A stretch of DNA of 17,205 nucleotides from Bacteroidota bacterium (GTDB taxonomy: Bacteria; Bacteroidota; Bacteroidia; Bacteroidales; VadinHA17): contig SBFZ01000102.1 of NCBI GenBank assembly GCA_006227095.1, positions 1 through 17,205 on the forward strand, given 5' to 3'. Each line of letters begins with the position of its first letter. The first letter of the stretch is position 1. Shown in pieces: positions 1 to 6,183 of this stretch. A program made the position numbers and the translations under genes. The notes under the pieces were generated by a model that searched no databases, had not been told where the DNA came from, and worked only from the letters and a program-made list of their open reading frames with translations.

Positions 1-452
1 CCGGGAGAGAACTCAATTCCATGCATCGGAACCAGCGGGCTCAGGCCGGTCTGGTTAAATGCAGAGAAGGGGAACATTGAAAAGGGGACCGCGGTATAGA
101 GAATCGAGAAAAAGGTATGTGCCAGTGAATCAAAAGGTCTCTCCACATTCCTGAAGAGTTCAATTACCATCACTATGGATATAACAGGAATCATAGCAAG
201 GAACCATGTCCTGGAGAGCCATCCCAGCGCCACGGTGGTGGAGATGACATAGAGCAGGAAACCACTGATGATGCCCGTGACCAGCTGGGGTCTCACTCCC
301 GTTCCCCTGACCATGATATAGTACTCGCGCTGGGTACCTGCTATCATCACGGCTCCCACGATGAAGAATGAGACAGGATGGAACCAGAGTCCGCCGAGTA
401 CGAATATCACTATGAAGGCACCGGTAACGGTACGCCTGATCAGATTGGTCAC
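1..452 (-). CDS. cdsA: Phosphatidate cytidylyltransferase, N-terminal part (cut by window edge)
   Basis: Makes CDP-diacylglycerol from phosphatidate and CTP, the branch point of phospholipid synthesis, in the inner membrane. About 150 residues are visible, opening MTNLIRRTVTG, followed by strongly hydrophobic segments near residues 11-37, 58-77 and 83-100, then ELFRN (98-102), a short loop and another hydrophobic stretch (112-130). This is the usual CdsA N-terminal pattern. The catalytic C-terminal signature lies beyond the left edge, so it is not seen. I chose a GTG start because the DUF2007 stop lies one base upstream and no ATG is available nearby; an AAGGAT-like ribosome site lies just before it, inside the previous gene. 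It is the last visible gene of the rsfS-ftsH operon. The call rests on N-terminal similarity plus gene order. Confidence 0.87.
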   Translation of the reverse strand, partial: MTNLIRRTVTGAFIVIFVLGGLWFHPVSFFIVGAVMIAGTQREYYIMVRGTGVRPQLVTGIISGFLLYVISTTVALGWLSRTWFLAMIPVISIVMVIELFRNVERPFDSLAHTFFSILYTAVPFSMFPFSAFNQTGLSPLVPMHGIEFSP

Positions 453-453
453 C

Positions 454-651
454 TTACAGATCCTTAATTATTTCCTTGGCGATGAGCACATTGTCACGAT
501 GAACAAAGATCTCTATCTCCCCTATCCTGTAGATTCTGTCACGCTTGTCAACAGCCACTGCATCAACGCCATTGTTAATCAGCCGTTCAACTGCCACCTG
601 GCTTCTTACATCATCGGTGAAGCCGGCTATGACCACCCACTCATTTTCCAT
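454..651 (-). CDS. DUF2007-type small protein (putative signal-transducing protein)
   Basis: A 65-residue soluble protein, [11 protein letters not shown] through AKEIIKDL, with the beta-alpha-beta look of the DUF2007 family: a strand (WVVIAGF), a helix (DVRSQVAVERLINNG), two strands (VDAVAVDK and IEIFVHRD) and a closing helix. No catalytic residues are evident and the biochemical role is unknown; PII-like ferredoxin folds of this kind often bind small ligands, but that is inference. The ATG is chosen because the conserved domain starts exactly there; the reading frame stays open further upstream, but inside ftsH. Its start overlaps the ftsH stop by 11 bases (ATGGAAAATGA), so translation is probably coupled. 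cdsA follows one base after its stop. It sits in the middle of the ftsH-cdsA operon. Confidence 0.75.
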   Translation of the reverse strand: MENEWVVIAGFTDDVRSQVAVERLINNGVDAVAVDKRDRIYRIGEIEIFVHRDNVLIAKEIIKDL

Positions 652-2662
652 CGGTTGTGCCTGGTGCTTCAGTGGCCGGGCTGGCCGGGACTGCCTGCGG
701 AGCCTGAACGCCGTCTTCAACAGGTTTCTCTCCCCTGCGCTTGCCGAAGATCCTTTCAAGGTCCTCACTGAAGATTACCTCCTTTTCAAGAAGCTGTTCC
801 GCCAGCTGTGTAAGCCCTTCAATATTTGCCGATATCACCTCCCTGGCCTTTACATATGACTCTTCCACAATCTTCTTTGCCTCGGCGTCAATCAGTTCGG
901 CTGTCTTCTCGCTGTATGGCTTGGTGAATCCGTAATCTGACTGTCCTGACGAATCATAGAAGCTGATGTTGCCAACCTGGCCTGACATGCCGAAATAAGC
1001 CACCATGGCATAAGCCTGCTTGGTCACCTTCTCCAGGTCACTCAGTGCCCCGGTTGATATCTTTCCGATGACCAGTTCTTCCGCAGCCCTTCCTCCGAGG
1101 GCATAGGCCATCTCATCAAGGATATGCTCCCGTGTTGAAATTGATCTCTCCTCCGGCAGGTACCATGCTGCTCCCAATGCCTTGCCCCTCGGAATGATGG
1201 TGACCTTGAGAAGCGGGCTTGCATGCTCCAGGAGCCAGCTTACCGTGGCATGACCTGCTTCATGATATGCTATTGTCCTCTTCTCCTCCTGTGAGATGAT
1301 CTTGTTCTTTTTCTCAAGACCACCTATGATACGGTCAATGGCATCAAGGAAGTCCTGCTTCTCCACAATTGTCTTGTTGCGGCGGGCAGCTATAAGAGCC
1401 GCCTCATTGCACACATTGGCTATGTCAGCACCGGAGAAACCAGGTGTCTGCTTTGCCAGGAACGCGATGTCAAATCCCTCTGCAAGCTTGATCGGACGGA
1501 GGTGTACCTTGAAGATCGCCTCACGCTCCTTCAGGTCAGGGAGCTCAACATGTATCTGACGGTCAAAACGTCCTGCCCTGAGCAATGCCTTGTCAAGTAT
1601 GTCTGCCCTGTTGGTGGCCGCAAGAATAATAACCCCGCTGTTGGTTCCGAAACCATCCATCTCGGTAAGCAGCTGGTTGAGGGTGTTCTCACGCTCATCA
1701 TTGGCACCGAAGTTCGGGTTGCGGCCGCGGGCACGCCCCACGGCATCAATCTCATCAATAAAGACTATACAGGGGGCCTTCTCCTTGGCCTGCTTGAAGA
1801 GATCCCTCACGCGCGAGGCACCCACCCCCACAAACATCTCAACGAAGTCTGACCCGGAGATGAAAAAGAATGGCACATTGGCCTCACCGGCAACAGCCTT
1901 GGCAAGAAGCGTCTTGCCCGTTCCGGGAGGGCCAACCAGCAGTGCTCCCTTTGGTATCTTTCCCCCGAGGGAAGTATACTTCTTCGGGTTCTTCAGGAAA
2001 TCAACTATCTCCATCACCTCAGTCTTGGCCTCCTCAAGACCTGCAACATCGGTGAAGTTGATCTTGATGTGAGTGTCCTTGTCAAAAATCTGGGCTTTCG
2101 ATTTGCCTACGCTGAAAATGTTACCGGCCCCTCCGCCTGCTCCGGCAGACATCCGCCGCATGAAGTAGATCCATAGTGCGGCAATGATCAGGAACGGGAG
2201 AATGACACCCAGGAAGGTGGAGAGGTAATCTTTCCGCTTCTGGTATTCAAGATAGATACGCTCATCAGCCGTGTATCCGGCCTTATCCTGTGCCTCCTCA
2301 AAGAACTTCTGGAAAAGCTCCACCGTACCGAAGGTGTGATAGTACTGAGGCTTGGGCGGCTGCAGCCCGAAACCACGATGCTCGGCAAAATCCGGATAAC
2401 GGCCACTCTTCAGCGAGTCAGCCTTTATGTAAATCTCTGCCTGTTCCTCATTTACAACAATAACCTTTTCGATGTCATGATTCATGACCATCTCCTCTAT
2501 CTCCCTCTGTCCGGCCTTCTGGGTATATTTGCCCGCGGTCAGGACCTGGAAGACGATGAATGTCAGCAAAAGAATTGCAAACAGCCAGCTCGAGTTGAAC
2601 CACGACTTGCCGTTATTCTTATCATTCTTGTTTGACTTCGGAGTCTCCTTGCTCTCTGCCAT
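641..2662 (-). CDS. ftsH: ATP-dependent zinc metalloprotease FtsH
   Basis: Membrane-anchored hexameric AAA+ protease that extracts and degrades misfolded membrane proteins and some short-lived soluble regulators. The 673-residue product has a lysine/asparagine-rich cytoplasmic N-terminus, a first membrane helix (about 26-43), a periplasmic domain, and a second helix (about 149-168). The AAA module follows: Walker A GPPGTGKT (244-251), pore segment around FVGVG (277-281), Walker B FIDEID (301-306), and the second region of homology [19 protein letters not shown] (351-369). The protease domain carries the zinc motif HEAGH (467-471), with Asp542 in [10 protein letters not shown] as the likely third ligand. 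The last roughly 25 residues are Pro/Ala-rich and probably disordered. All key residues are present. It starts 8 bases after the rsfS stop, in one operon, and its stop overlaps the DUF2007 start. Confidence 0.98.
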   Translation of the reverse strand: MAESKETPKSNKNDKNNGKSWFNSSWLFAILLLTFIVFQVLTAGKYTQKAGQREIEEMVMNHDIEKVIVVNEEQAEIYIKADSLKSGRYPDFAEHRGFGLQPPKPQYYHTFGTVELFQKFFEEAQDKAGYTADERIYLEYQKRKDYLSTFLGVILPFLIIAALWIYFMRRMSAGAGGGAGNIFSVGKSKAQIFDKDTHIKINFTDVAGLEEAKTEVMEIVDFLKNPKKYTSLGGKIPKGALLVGPPGTGKTLLAKAVAGEANVPFFFISGSDFVEMFVGVGASRVRDLFKQAKEKAPCIVFIDEIDAVGRARGRNPNFGANDERENTLNQLLTEMDGFGTNSGVIILAATNRADILDKALLRAGRFDRQIHVELPDLKEREAIFKVHLRPIKLAEGFDIAFLAKQTPGFSGADIANVCNEAALIAARRNKTIVEKQDFLDAIDRIIGGLEKKNKIISQEEKRTIAYHEAGHATVSWLLEHASPLLKVTIIPRGKALGAAWYLPEERSISTREHILDEMAYALGGRAAEELVIGKISTGALSDLEKVTKQAYAMVAYFGMSGQVGNISFYDSSGQSDYGFTKPYSEKTAELIDAEAKKIVEESYVKAREVISANIEGLTQLAEQLLEKEVIFSEDLERIFGKRRGEKPVEDGVQAPQAVPASPATEAPGTTDGK

Positions 2663-2670
2663 AATATCAG

Positions 2671-3054
2671 TTATCCTTTCTTCTCTGTGTTGTCCTCGAG
2701 GTACGTTATGTGCCCGTCAGCCCATAACGACTCAAGATCATAAAATTCTCTGTAAGGCTTCTGAAAAATATGCACCAGTATATCACCGTAATCAAGCAGG
2801 ACCCAGATGCAGTTCTCCCTTCCCTCAATATGGAAGGGCTTTACGCCTGTCTCCTTTCTTACGGCATCTTCAACTGACCATGCAAGAGAATCAACCTGTT
2901 TGGTGGAAGAGGCATGACTGATAACAAACCAGTCACACATCCTGCTTTCAATATTTCTCAGATCAATCAGAGCCACCTTTTCACCCTTCTTCTCAAACAG
3001 ACCCCTGACAATGCTTTCAGTTACCCCGGTGGCCTCCTTTTTGCCTTTTCTCAT
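2671..3054 (-). CDS. rsfS: Ribosome silencing factor RsfS (Iojap/DUF143)
   Basis: Binds protein L14 of the large ribosomal subunit and blocks subunit joining, which slows translation under nutrient limitation. The 127-residue product has the full family pattern: a helical N-terminus (TESIVRGLFEKKGEKVALIDLR), CDWFVISHASS (40-50), a helix ending in KETGVKPFHIEG, and the family signature WVLLDYGDILVHIFQ, then YREFYDLESLWAD (84-113). I use the ATG at 3054; a TTG codon directly before it would add one residue and is less likely. First gene of the rsfS-ftsH-DUF2007-cdsA operon. A Bacteroidota-type -7 box lies about 40 bases upstream. Confidence 0.95.
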   Translation of the reverse strand: MRKGKKEATGVTESIVRGLFEKKGEKVALIDLRNIESRMCDWFVISHASSTKQVDSLAWSVEDAVRKETGVKPFHIEGRENCIWVLLDYGDILVHIFQKPYREFYDLESLWADGHITYLEDNTEKKG

Positions 3055-3094
3055 CAATAATCTTTTCAGTAATAAACAGTTCTGCTATCAGCCG

Positions 3095-3102
3095 CAAAAT
3101 TA
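3095..3102 (-). promoter_or_regulatory. Candidate promoter -7 box for the rsfS-ftsH operon
   Basis: On the minus strand this reads TAATTTTG, an exact match to the Bacteroidota -7 element TAnnTTTG. It lies about 40 bases before the rsfS ATG, in the only non-coding space between the divergent rsfS and birA genes. No clean TTTG -33 box is visible 19-21 bases upstream, so the call rests on the -7 box and position. Confidence 0.45.
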
Positions 3103-3211
3103 CGAACATTTATCCGTATTTTAGCCCGGCTTAAACTCTTTTTACAATTTGGATGCCAATTTGTTCAGGTGATGCAAAGCAGCAAAATCCGGGCATTATG
3201 GCACATCTTTA

Positions 3212-3216
3212 AGAGG
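3212..3216 (+). promoter_or_regulatory. Ribosome binding site deciding the birA start
   Basis: AGAGG lies 8 bases before the ATG at 3225. An in-frame GTG at 3216 overlaps this motif and is therefore the weaker start choice. Confidence 0.55.
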
Positions 3217-3224
3217 TGATTATC

Positions 3225-3965
3225 ATGATTGTAGGTTCAAATGTCATGCACAGTGAAAAAGTGTCATCAACAAACACGGTGGCAGCCGCAATGCTCAGGG
3301 AGTCACCTCCCGCCGAGGGGACGGCAATAACAGCCTCATACCAGGAGACCGGCAGGGGCCAGCCTGGCAACAGATGGGAAAGCGAGCCCGGCAAAAACCT
3401 GCTGATGAGCGTGATACTCTACCCGGTAATGGTCAGGCCTGCTGAACAGTTCATAATTTCAGTGATGGTTTCCCTTGCTGTACATGACCTGGTTTCCCGA
3501 TATACTTCCATGGCAAGGATAAAATGGCCGAACGACATTTACGTTGGAGATGACAAAATTGCAGGTATCCTTATAGAGAACAGCATAACAGGCGAGACCC
3601 TGGGCAGTTCCATTGCAGGCATAGGACTGAACATCAACCAGTCAGTATTCCTCAGCGGAGCCCCAAACCCCGTATCGCTCTGCCAGGTGACGGGCTGTGA
3701 ACATGATCTGTCAACCATCACCAGGGATCTCCTCGCGGCTCTTGACAGAAGATATGACATGATTATCCGCGGAAAGAGAATCGAACTTGAAGAGGAGTAC
3801 TTCAGGGCTCTTTACAGGGCCCGTGAATGGCACCGTTACTCAGATAATGAAGGTGAGTTTGAAGGGATGATTGAAAGTGTCAGGCCTGACGGCATGCTGG
3901 AAGTAAGGAAGAGGGAAGGAGTTACCCGATTGTACGCTTTCAGGGAGCTTGATTACATCCTCTGA
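3225..3965 (+). CDS. birA: Biotin-[acetyl-CoA-carboxylase] ligase, catalytic-domain-only form
   Basis: Activates biotin as biotinyl-AMP and attaches it to the lysine of biotin carboxyl carrier domains, for example of acetyl-CoA carboxylase or other biotin-dependent carboxylases. In the 246-residue product the substrate motifs are intact: STN near the N-terminus (15-17), the biotin/ATP loop GRGQPGNRW (43-51), KWPND (100-104), the invariant lysine in KIAGILIE (Lys111), and GIGLNIN (132-138). It ends in a small SH3-like C-terminal domain. It lacks the N-terminal helix-turn-helix of E. coli BirA, so it is an enzyme only and not a repressor; this shorter form is common in the phylum. It diverges from rsfS. 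Its last 26 bases overlap the 3' end of the convergent SRPBCC gene. No convincing promoter of its own was found. Confidence 0.95.
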   Translation: MIVGSNVMHSEKVSSTNTVAAAMLRESPPAEGTAITASYQETGRGQPGNRWESEPGKNLLMSVILYPVMVRPAEQFIISVMVSLAVHDLVSRYTSMARIKWPNDIYVGDDKIAGILIENSITGETLGSSIAGIGLNINQSVFLSGAPNPVSLCQVTGCEHDLSTITRDLLAALDRRYDMIIRGKRIELEEEYFRALYRAREWHRYSDNEGEFEGMIESVRPDGMLEVRKREGVTRLYAFRELDYIL

Positions 3966-4386
3966 CCCTGTCATATCCTTCATATGACTCAATCATATCC
4001 ATGAGTGTCCCAAGGTATCTGCCTGCCGAGTCACCGATAAGCATCCGGAGAATGGGGTTCATGTTCAGACCGGTGTCAATCCTGATGGCAGACCTCATGT
4101 TGCTGATGAACTCTATGGTGACCCTGATCTTTACCCTGCCGGTAAGGAATGACTCGGCATCATAGGTGATTTCTGAATGAGGCATCGCCTCTGACAGCGA
4201 GACCGTTATCCGGCCGGTGCTGTCAGTTTTGAAACTGCACCGGTCTTCTGTCGCTTCCCAGTCAGCCACCTCCCCGTCAGGAATGACAGACCTGAAGTTG
4301 CGCATGTCAGTCAGAAATGCGTAGAGATCACTGTCTCCGCAAGGCACCTCACCCCTTCTGCTTGTAAATGTTGTCATGGGGCTCAT
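3940..4386 (-). CDS. SRPBCC (START-like) family protein
   Basis: A 148-residue soluble protein with the layout of the SRPBCC/polyketide-cyclase fold: an N-terminal strand, a helix with DLYAFLTDMRNFRSVIPD (20-37) resembling the usual phase where the ligand pocket opens, a series of strands (for example RITVSLSEAMPHSEITYDAE and RVKIRVTIEFIS), and a long C-terminal helix (about 111-135). Such proteins bind hydrophobic ligands, but nothing here names the ligand. No signal peptide. I chose the first ATG, preceded by AGGA; an ATG three codons later is possible. It follows pyrE by 45 bases and is probably in its operon. Its 3' end overlaps the birA 3' end by 26 bases on the opposite strand. Confidence 0.8.
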   Translation of the reverse strand: MSPMTTFTSRRGEVPCGDSDLYAFLTDMRNFRSVIPDGEVADWEATEDRCSFKTDSTGRITVSLSEAMPHSEITYDAESFLTGRVKIRVTIEFISNMRSAIRIDTGLNMNPILRMLIGDSAGRYLGTLMDMIESYEGYDRVRGCNQAP

Positions 4387-4431
4387 TTATCCTGTCCTTC
4401 CTTGCTATTCATCGTCTTGCGTCTGCTATTG

Positions 4432-5073
4432 TCAGTCTCTGCCTGTGCCCCATCCTGCAGGGTCAGTGCGCCATTCTTTCAGTGTCTCGACATCGCCCTG
4501 CGAAATATACCCCGTTGCTGCCGCCATATCCACGAGCACACTGTAATTGCTTAGCGTATCAAGCCGGCATCCGGCCGCTTCAAAGGCATCCGTTGCCTTT
4601 GCAAAGCCATAGCTAAAGATGGCTATCATACCCAGCACCTCGCAACCTGCCTCCCGCAATGCCCTGACGGCGCCCAGGCTGCTGCCCCCGGTGGATATAA
4701 GGTCTTCAATCACAACCACCTTCTGTCCCTTTTCAAAATATCCCTCGATCTGGTTTCCCAGTCCGTGATCCTTGGCACCTGACCTCACATAGATGAAGGG
4801 TAACCCCAGGGCGTCAGCCACAAGTGCACCATGTGCAATGGCACCCGTTGCCACCCCGGCTACCAGTTCCGCACCCGGGTAAAGCTCACGTACCCTGGCA
4901 GCGAAGGAGTCACGCAAAAAACCTCTTACCTCCGGAAAGGAGAGGGTCATACGGTTGTCACAGTAAATGGGCGACTTCCATCCCGAAGCCCAGGTAAAAG
5001 GTTTTGCCGGTTGTAATTTAATTGCGTTAATTTGCAGAAGGTATTCTGCAGTTTTCCTGGCTGTATCGTTCAT
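4432..5073 (-). CDS. pyrE: Orotate phosphoribosyltransferase
   Basis: Joins orotate to PRPP to give orotidine monophosphate in de novo UMP synthesis. The 213-residue product shows KLQPAKPFTWASGWKSPIYCDNR (19-41) for orotate and PRPP contacts, the flexible catalytic loop KDHGLGNQIEG (101-111), and the PRPP-binding motif VVIEDLISTGGSS (120-132). Length and motifs are normal. The start at MNDTARKT fits the family; a reading frame 29 codons longer exists but runs into the Nudix gene and has no family similarity. Its ATG directly abuts the ATG of the divergent Nudix gene, so its promoter has to lie within that gene. The SRPBCC gene follows downstream. Confidence 0.97.
   Translation of the reverse strand: MNDTARKTAEYLLQINAIKLQPAKPFTWASGWKSPIYCDNRMTLSFPEVRGFLRDSFAARVRELYPGAELVAGVATGAIAHGALVADALGLPFIYVRSGAKDHGLGNQIEGYFEKGQKVVVIEDLISTGGSSLGAVRALREAGCEVLGMIAIFSYGFAKATDAFEAAGCRLDTLSNYSVLVDMAAATGYISQGDVETLKEWRTDPAGWGTGRD
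5003..5034 (+). promoter_or_regulatory. Candidate Nudix-gene promoter inside pyrE
   Basis: TTTG at 5003-5006, a 20-base spacer, and TTAATTTG at 5027-5034. The second box differs from TAnnTTTG at one base. It ends 39 bases before the Nudix ATG and lies within the first codons of pyrE on the other strand. Confidence 0.35.
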
Positions 5074-5691
5074 ATGGTGAAGTATAAGGTATATTTTGAC
5101 AACAGGGTGATCACTCTCTCCCCCGAGCCTGACCGGGTGCAAAAATACACCCTTTATCACAAATATAACCAGCCGGAGGAACTATTCGGCCAAATATCTG
5201 AGTTTGCCCTCAATAATGAAATCCCGTCCCTGAATATTTATTCATCCAATATCAACAATCTCTGGAAGGTCTTTTCCTCATGGTTTGTAGTCACTGAGGC
5301 TGCCGGCGGACTCGTGGGGCACCCATCGGGACGCTACCTGTTTATCATGCGCTACGGAAGGTGGGATCTCCCGAAAGGGCATATGGAGGAAGGGGAAACA
5401 CCGGAAGAATGTGCTGTCAGGGAAGTAACTGAGGAGTGCAATATTCATGGTCATGTGATTGAAGGGGCACTGCCGCCAAGCTATCACACCTACCTCTTTG
5501 ACAACAAGCCCTACATGAAAAAGACATGGTGGTTCAGGATGGGTTACAGGGGTGAGATGATAGTCGACCCCCAGGCCTCCGAGGGTATCACTCATGCCGA
5601 ATGGCTTGCTCCCGATGAGATAGCACGTATCAAGTCAAATACTTTCCAGAGCCTGCTTGACCTGCTGAACTACACACTGAAGGTGAAGTAA
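5074..5691 (+). CDS. Nudix hydrolase
   Basis: Nudix enzymes hydrolyse a nucleoside diphosphate linked to another group; the substrate cannot be read from this sequence. The 205-residue protein has an N-terminal region of about 70 residues (MVKYKVYFDNRVITL...) ahead of the Nudix fold. The Nudix box spans residues 102-124: GHMEEGE (102-108), then REVTEE (116-121), with catalytic Glu117, Glu120 and Glu121 present. The usual glycine near the end of the box is Asn123. The strand before the box reads GRWDLPKG, as expected. The start at 5074 is preferred; a frame starting at 5032 would overlap pyrE. The gene abuts pyrE (start to start) and coaD (stop to stop) with no intervening base. A role in nucleotide pool cleaning next to pyrE is plausible but only inferred. 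Confidence 0.93.
   Translation: MVKYKVYFDNRVITLSPEPDRVQKYTLYHKYNQPEELFGQISEFALNNEIPSLNIYSSNINNLWKVFSSWFVVTEAAGGLVGHPSGRYLFIMRYGRWDLPKGHMEEGETPEECAVREVTEECNIHGHVIEGALPPSYHTYLFDNKPYMKKTWWFRMGYRGEMIVDPQASEGITHAEWLAPDEIARIKSNTFQSLLDLLNYTLKVK
5160..5194 (-). promoter_or_regulatory. Possible pyrE promoter inside the Nudix gene
   Basis: The minus strand has TATATTTG (5160-5167), an exact -7 box, and TTTG at 5191-5194. The 23-base spacer is longer than the usual 19-21, so this is a weak candidate. It would give pyrE a leader of about 80 bases running antisense through the Nudix start. Confidence 0.25.
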
Positions 5692-6168
5692 TTACTTTCC
5701 CAGATAATCTGAAATGCTGATTACGGCAGGAACGAACATGGAGGCGTCGCCACCGTTCTTGATGATGTCACGGACTATAGTTGAGTTTATTGGAGTATGT
5801 TCGGTACTGGTAAGCAGGAACACCGTATCTATCTCCGGGGCCATCTTCCAGTTCATGTGACCCATGGCCCTCTCATACTCAAAGTCAGCCGCCGTGCGAA
5901 GCCCCCTGAGGATATACCTGGCTCCGTGACTGCGGCAGAACTCCACCGTCAGGCCGCTGTAGCGGGTCACCACCACCCTGCTATCCCCCTCAAAGACTTT
6001 GGCTATCATATTCATCCGCGCCTCAATGGTGAAAAGATTCTTCTTTTCGGCATTCTCACCCACGGCAATTATTACCCTGTCAAACAACGGCAGAGCTCTT
6101 TTTACAATCGATTCGTGACCCACTGTAAAGGGATCAAACGAGCCCGGGAAAACAGCAATCTTATCCAT
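5692..6168 (-). CDS. coaD: Phosphopantetheine adenylyltransferase
   Basis: Transfers AMP from ATP to 4'-phosphopantetheine to form dephospho-CoA, the fourth step of coenzyme A synthesis, in the cytoplasm. The 158-residue product is of normal length. The nucleotidyltransferase motif is FTVGH (14-18, T-x-G-H form), preceded by the PGSFDPF loop (8-14); the substrate loop is RGLRTAADFEYER (88-100); and the second ATP motif is INSTIVR (127-133), where many homologues have ISSTxVR. The active-site set looks complete. It follows lon by 15 bases and is likely co-transcribed. A GAAG purine stretch precedes the ATG. Its stop codon abuts the stop of the convergent Nudix gene. Confidence 0.97.
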   Translation of the reverse strand: MDKIAVFPGSFDPFTVGHESIVKRALPLFDRVIIAVGENAEKKNLFTIEARMNMIAKVFEGDSRVVVTRYSGLTVEFCRSHGARYILRGLRTAADFEYERAMGHMNWKMAPEIDTVFLLTSTEHTPINSTIVRDIIKNGGDASMFVPAVISISDYLGK

Positions 6169-6183
6169 GGTCAGGTTCTTCTG

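Noticed and set aside
652..768. N-terminal extension of the DUF2007 protein
   Set aside because: The added residues are basic, out-of-frame ftsH sequence; the domain begins exactly at the ATG at 651.
3120..3210. Plus-strand promoter for birA
   Set aside because: TTTG occurs twice (3148 and 3160), but no TAnnTTTG box is found 19-21 bases downstream of either.
3216..3224. GTG start for birA three codons earlier
   Set aside because: It overlaps the best ribosome binding motif AGAGG, while the ATG at 3225 has proper spacing and fits the family N-terminus.
5074..5160. Longer pyrE start on the minus strand
   Set aside because: The extra 29 codons show no family similarity and lie inside the Nudix gene; the family N-terminus begins at 5073.
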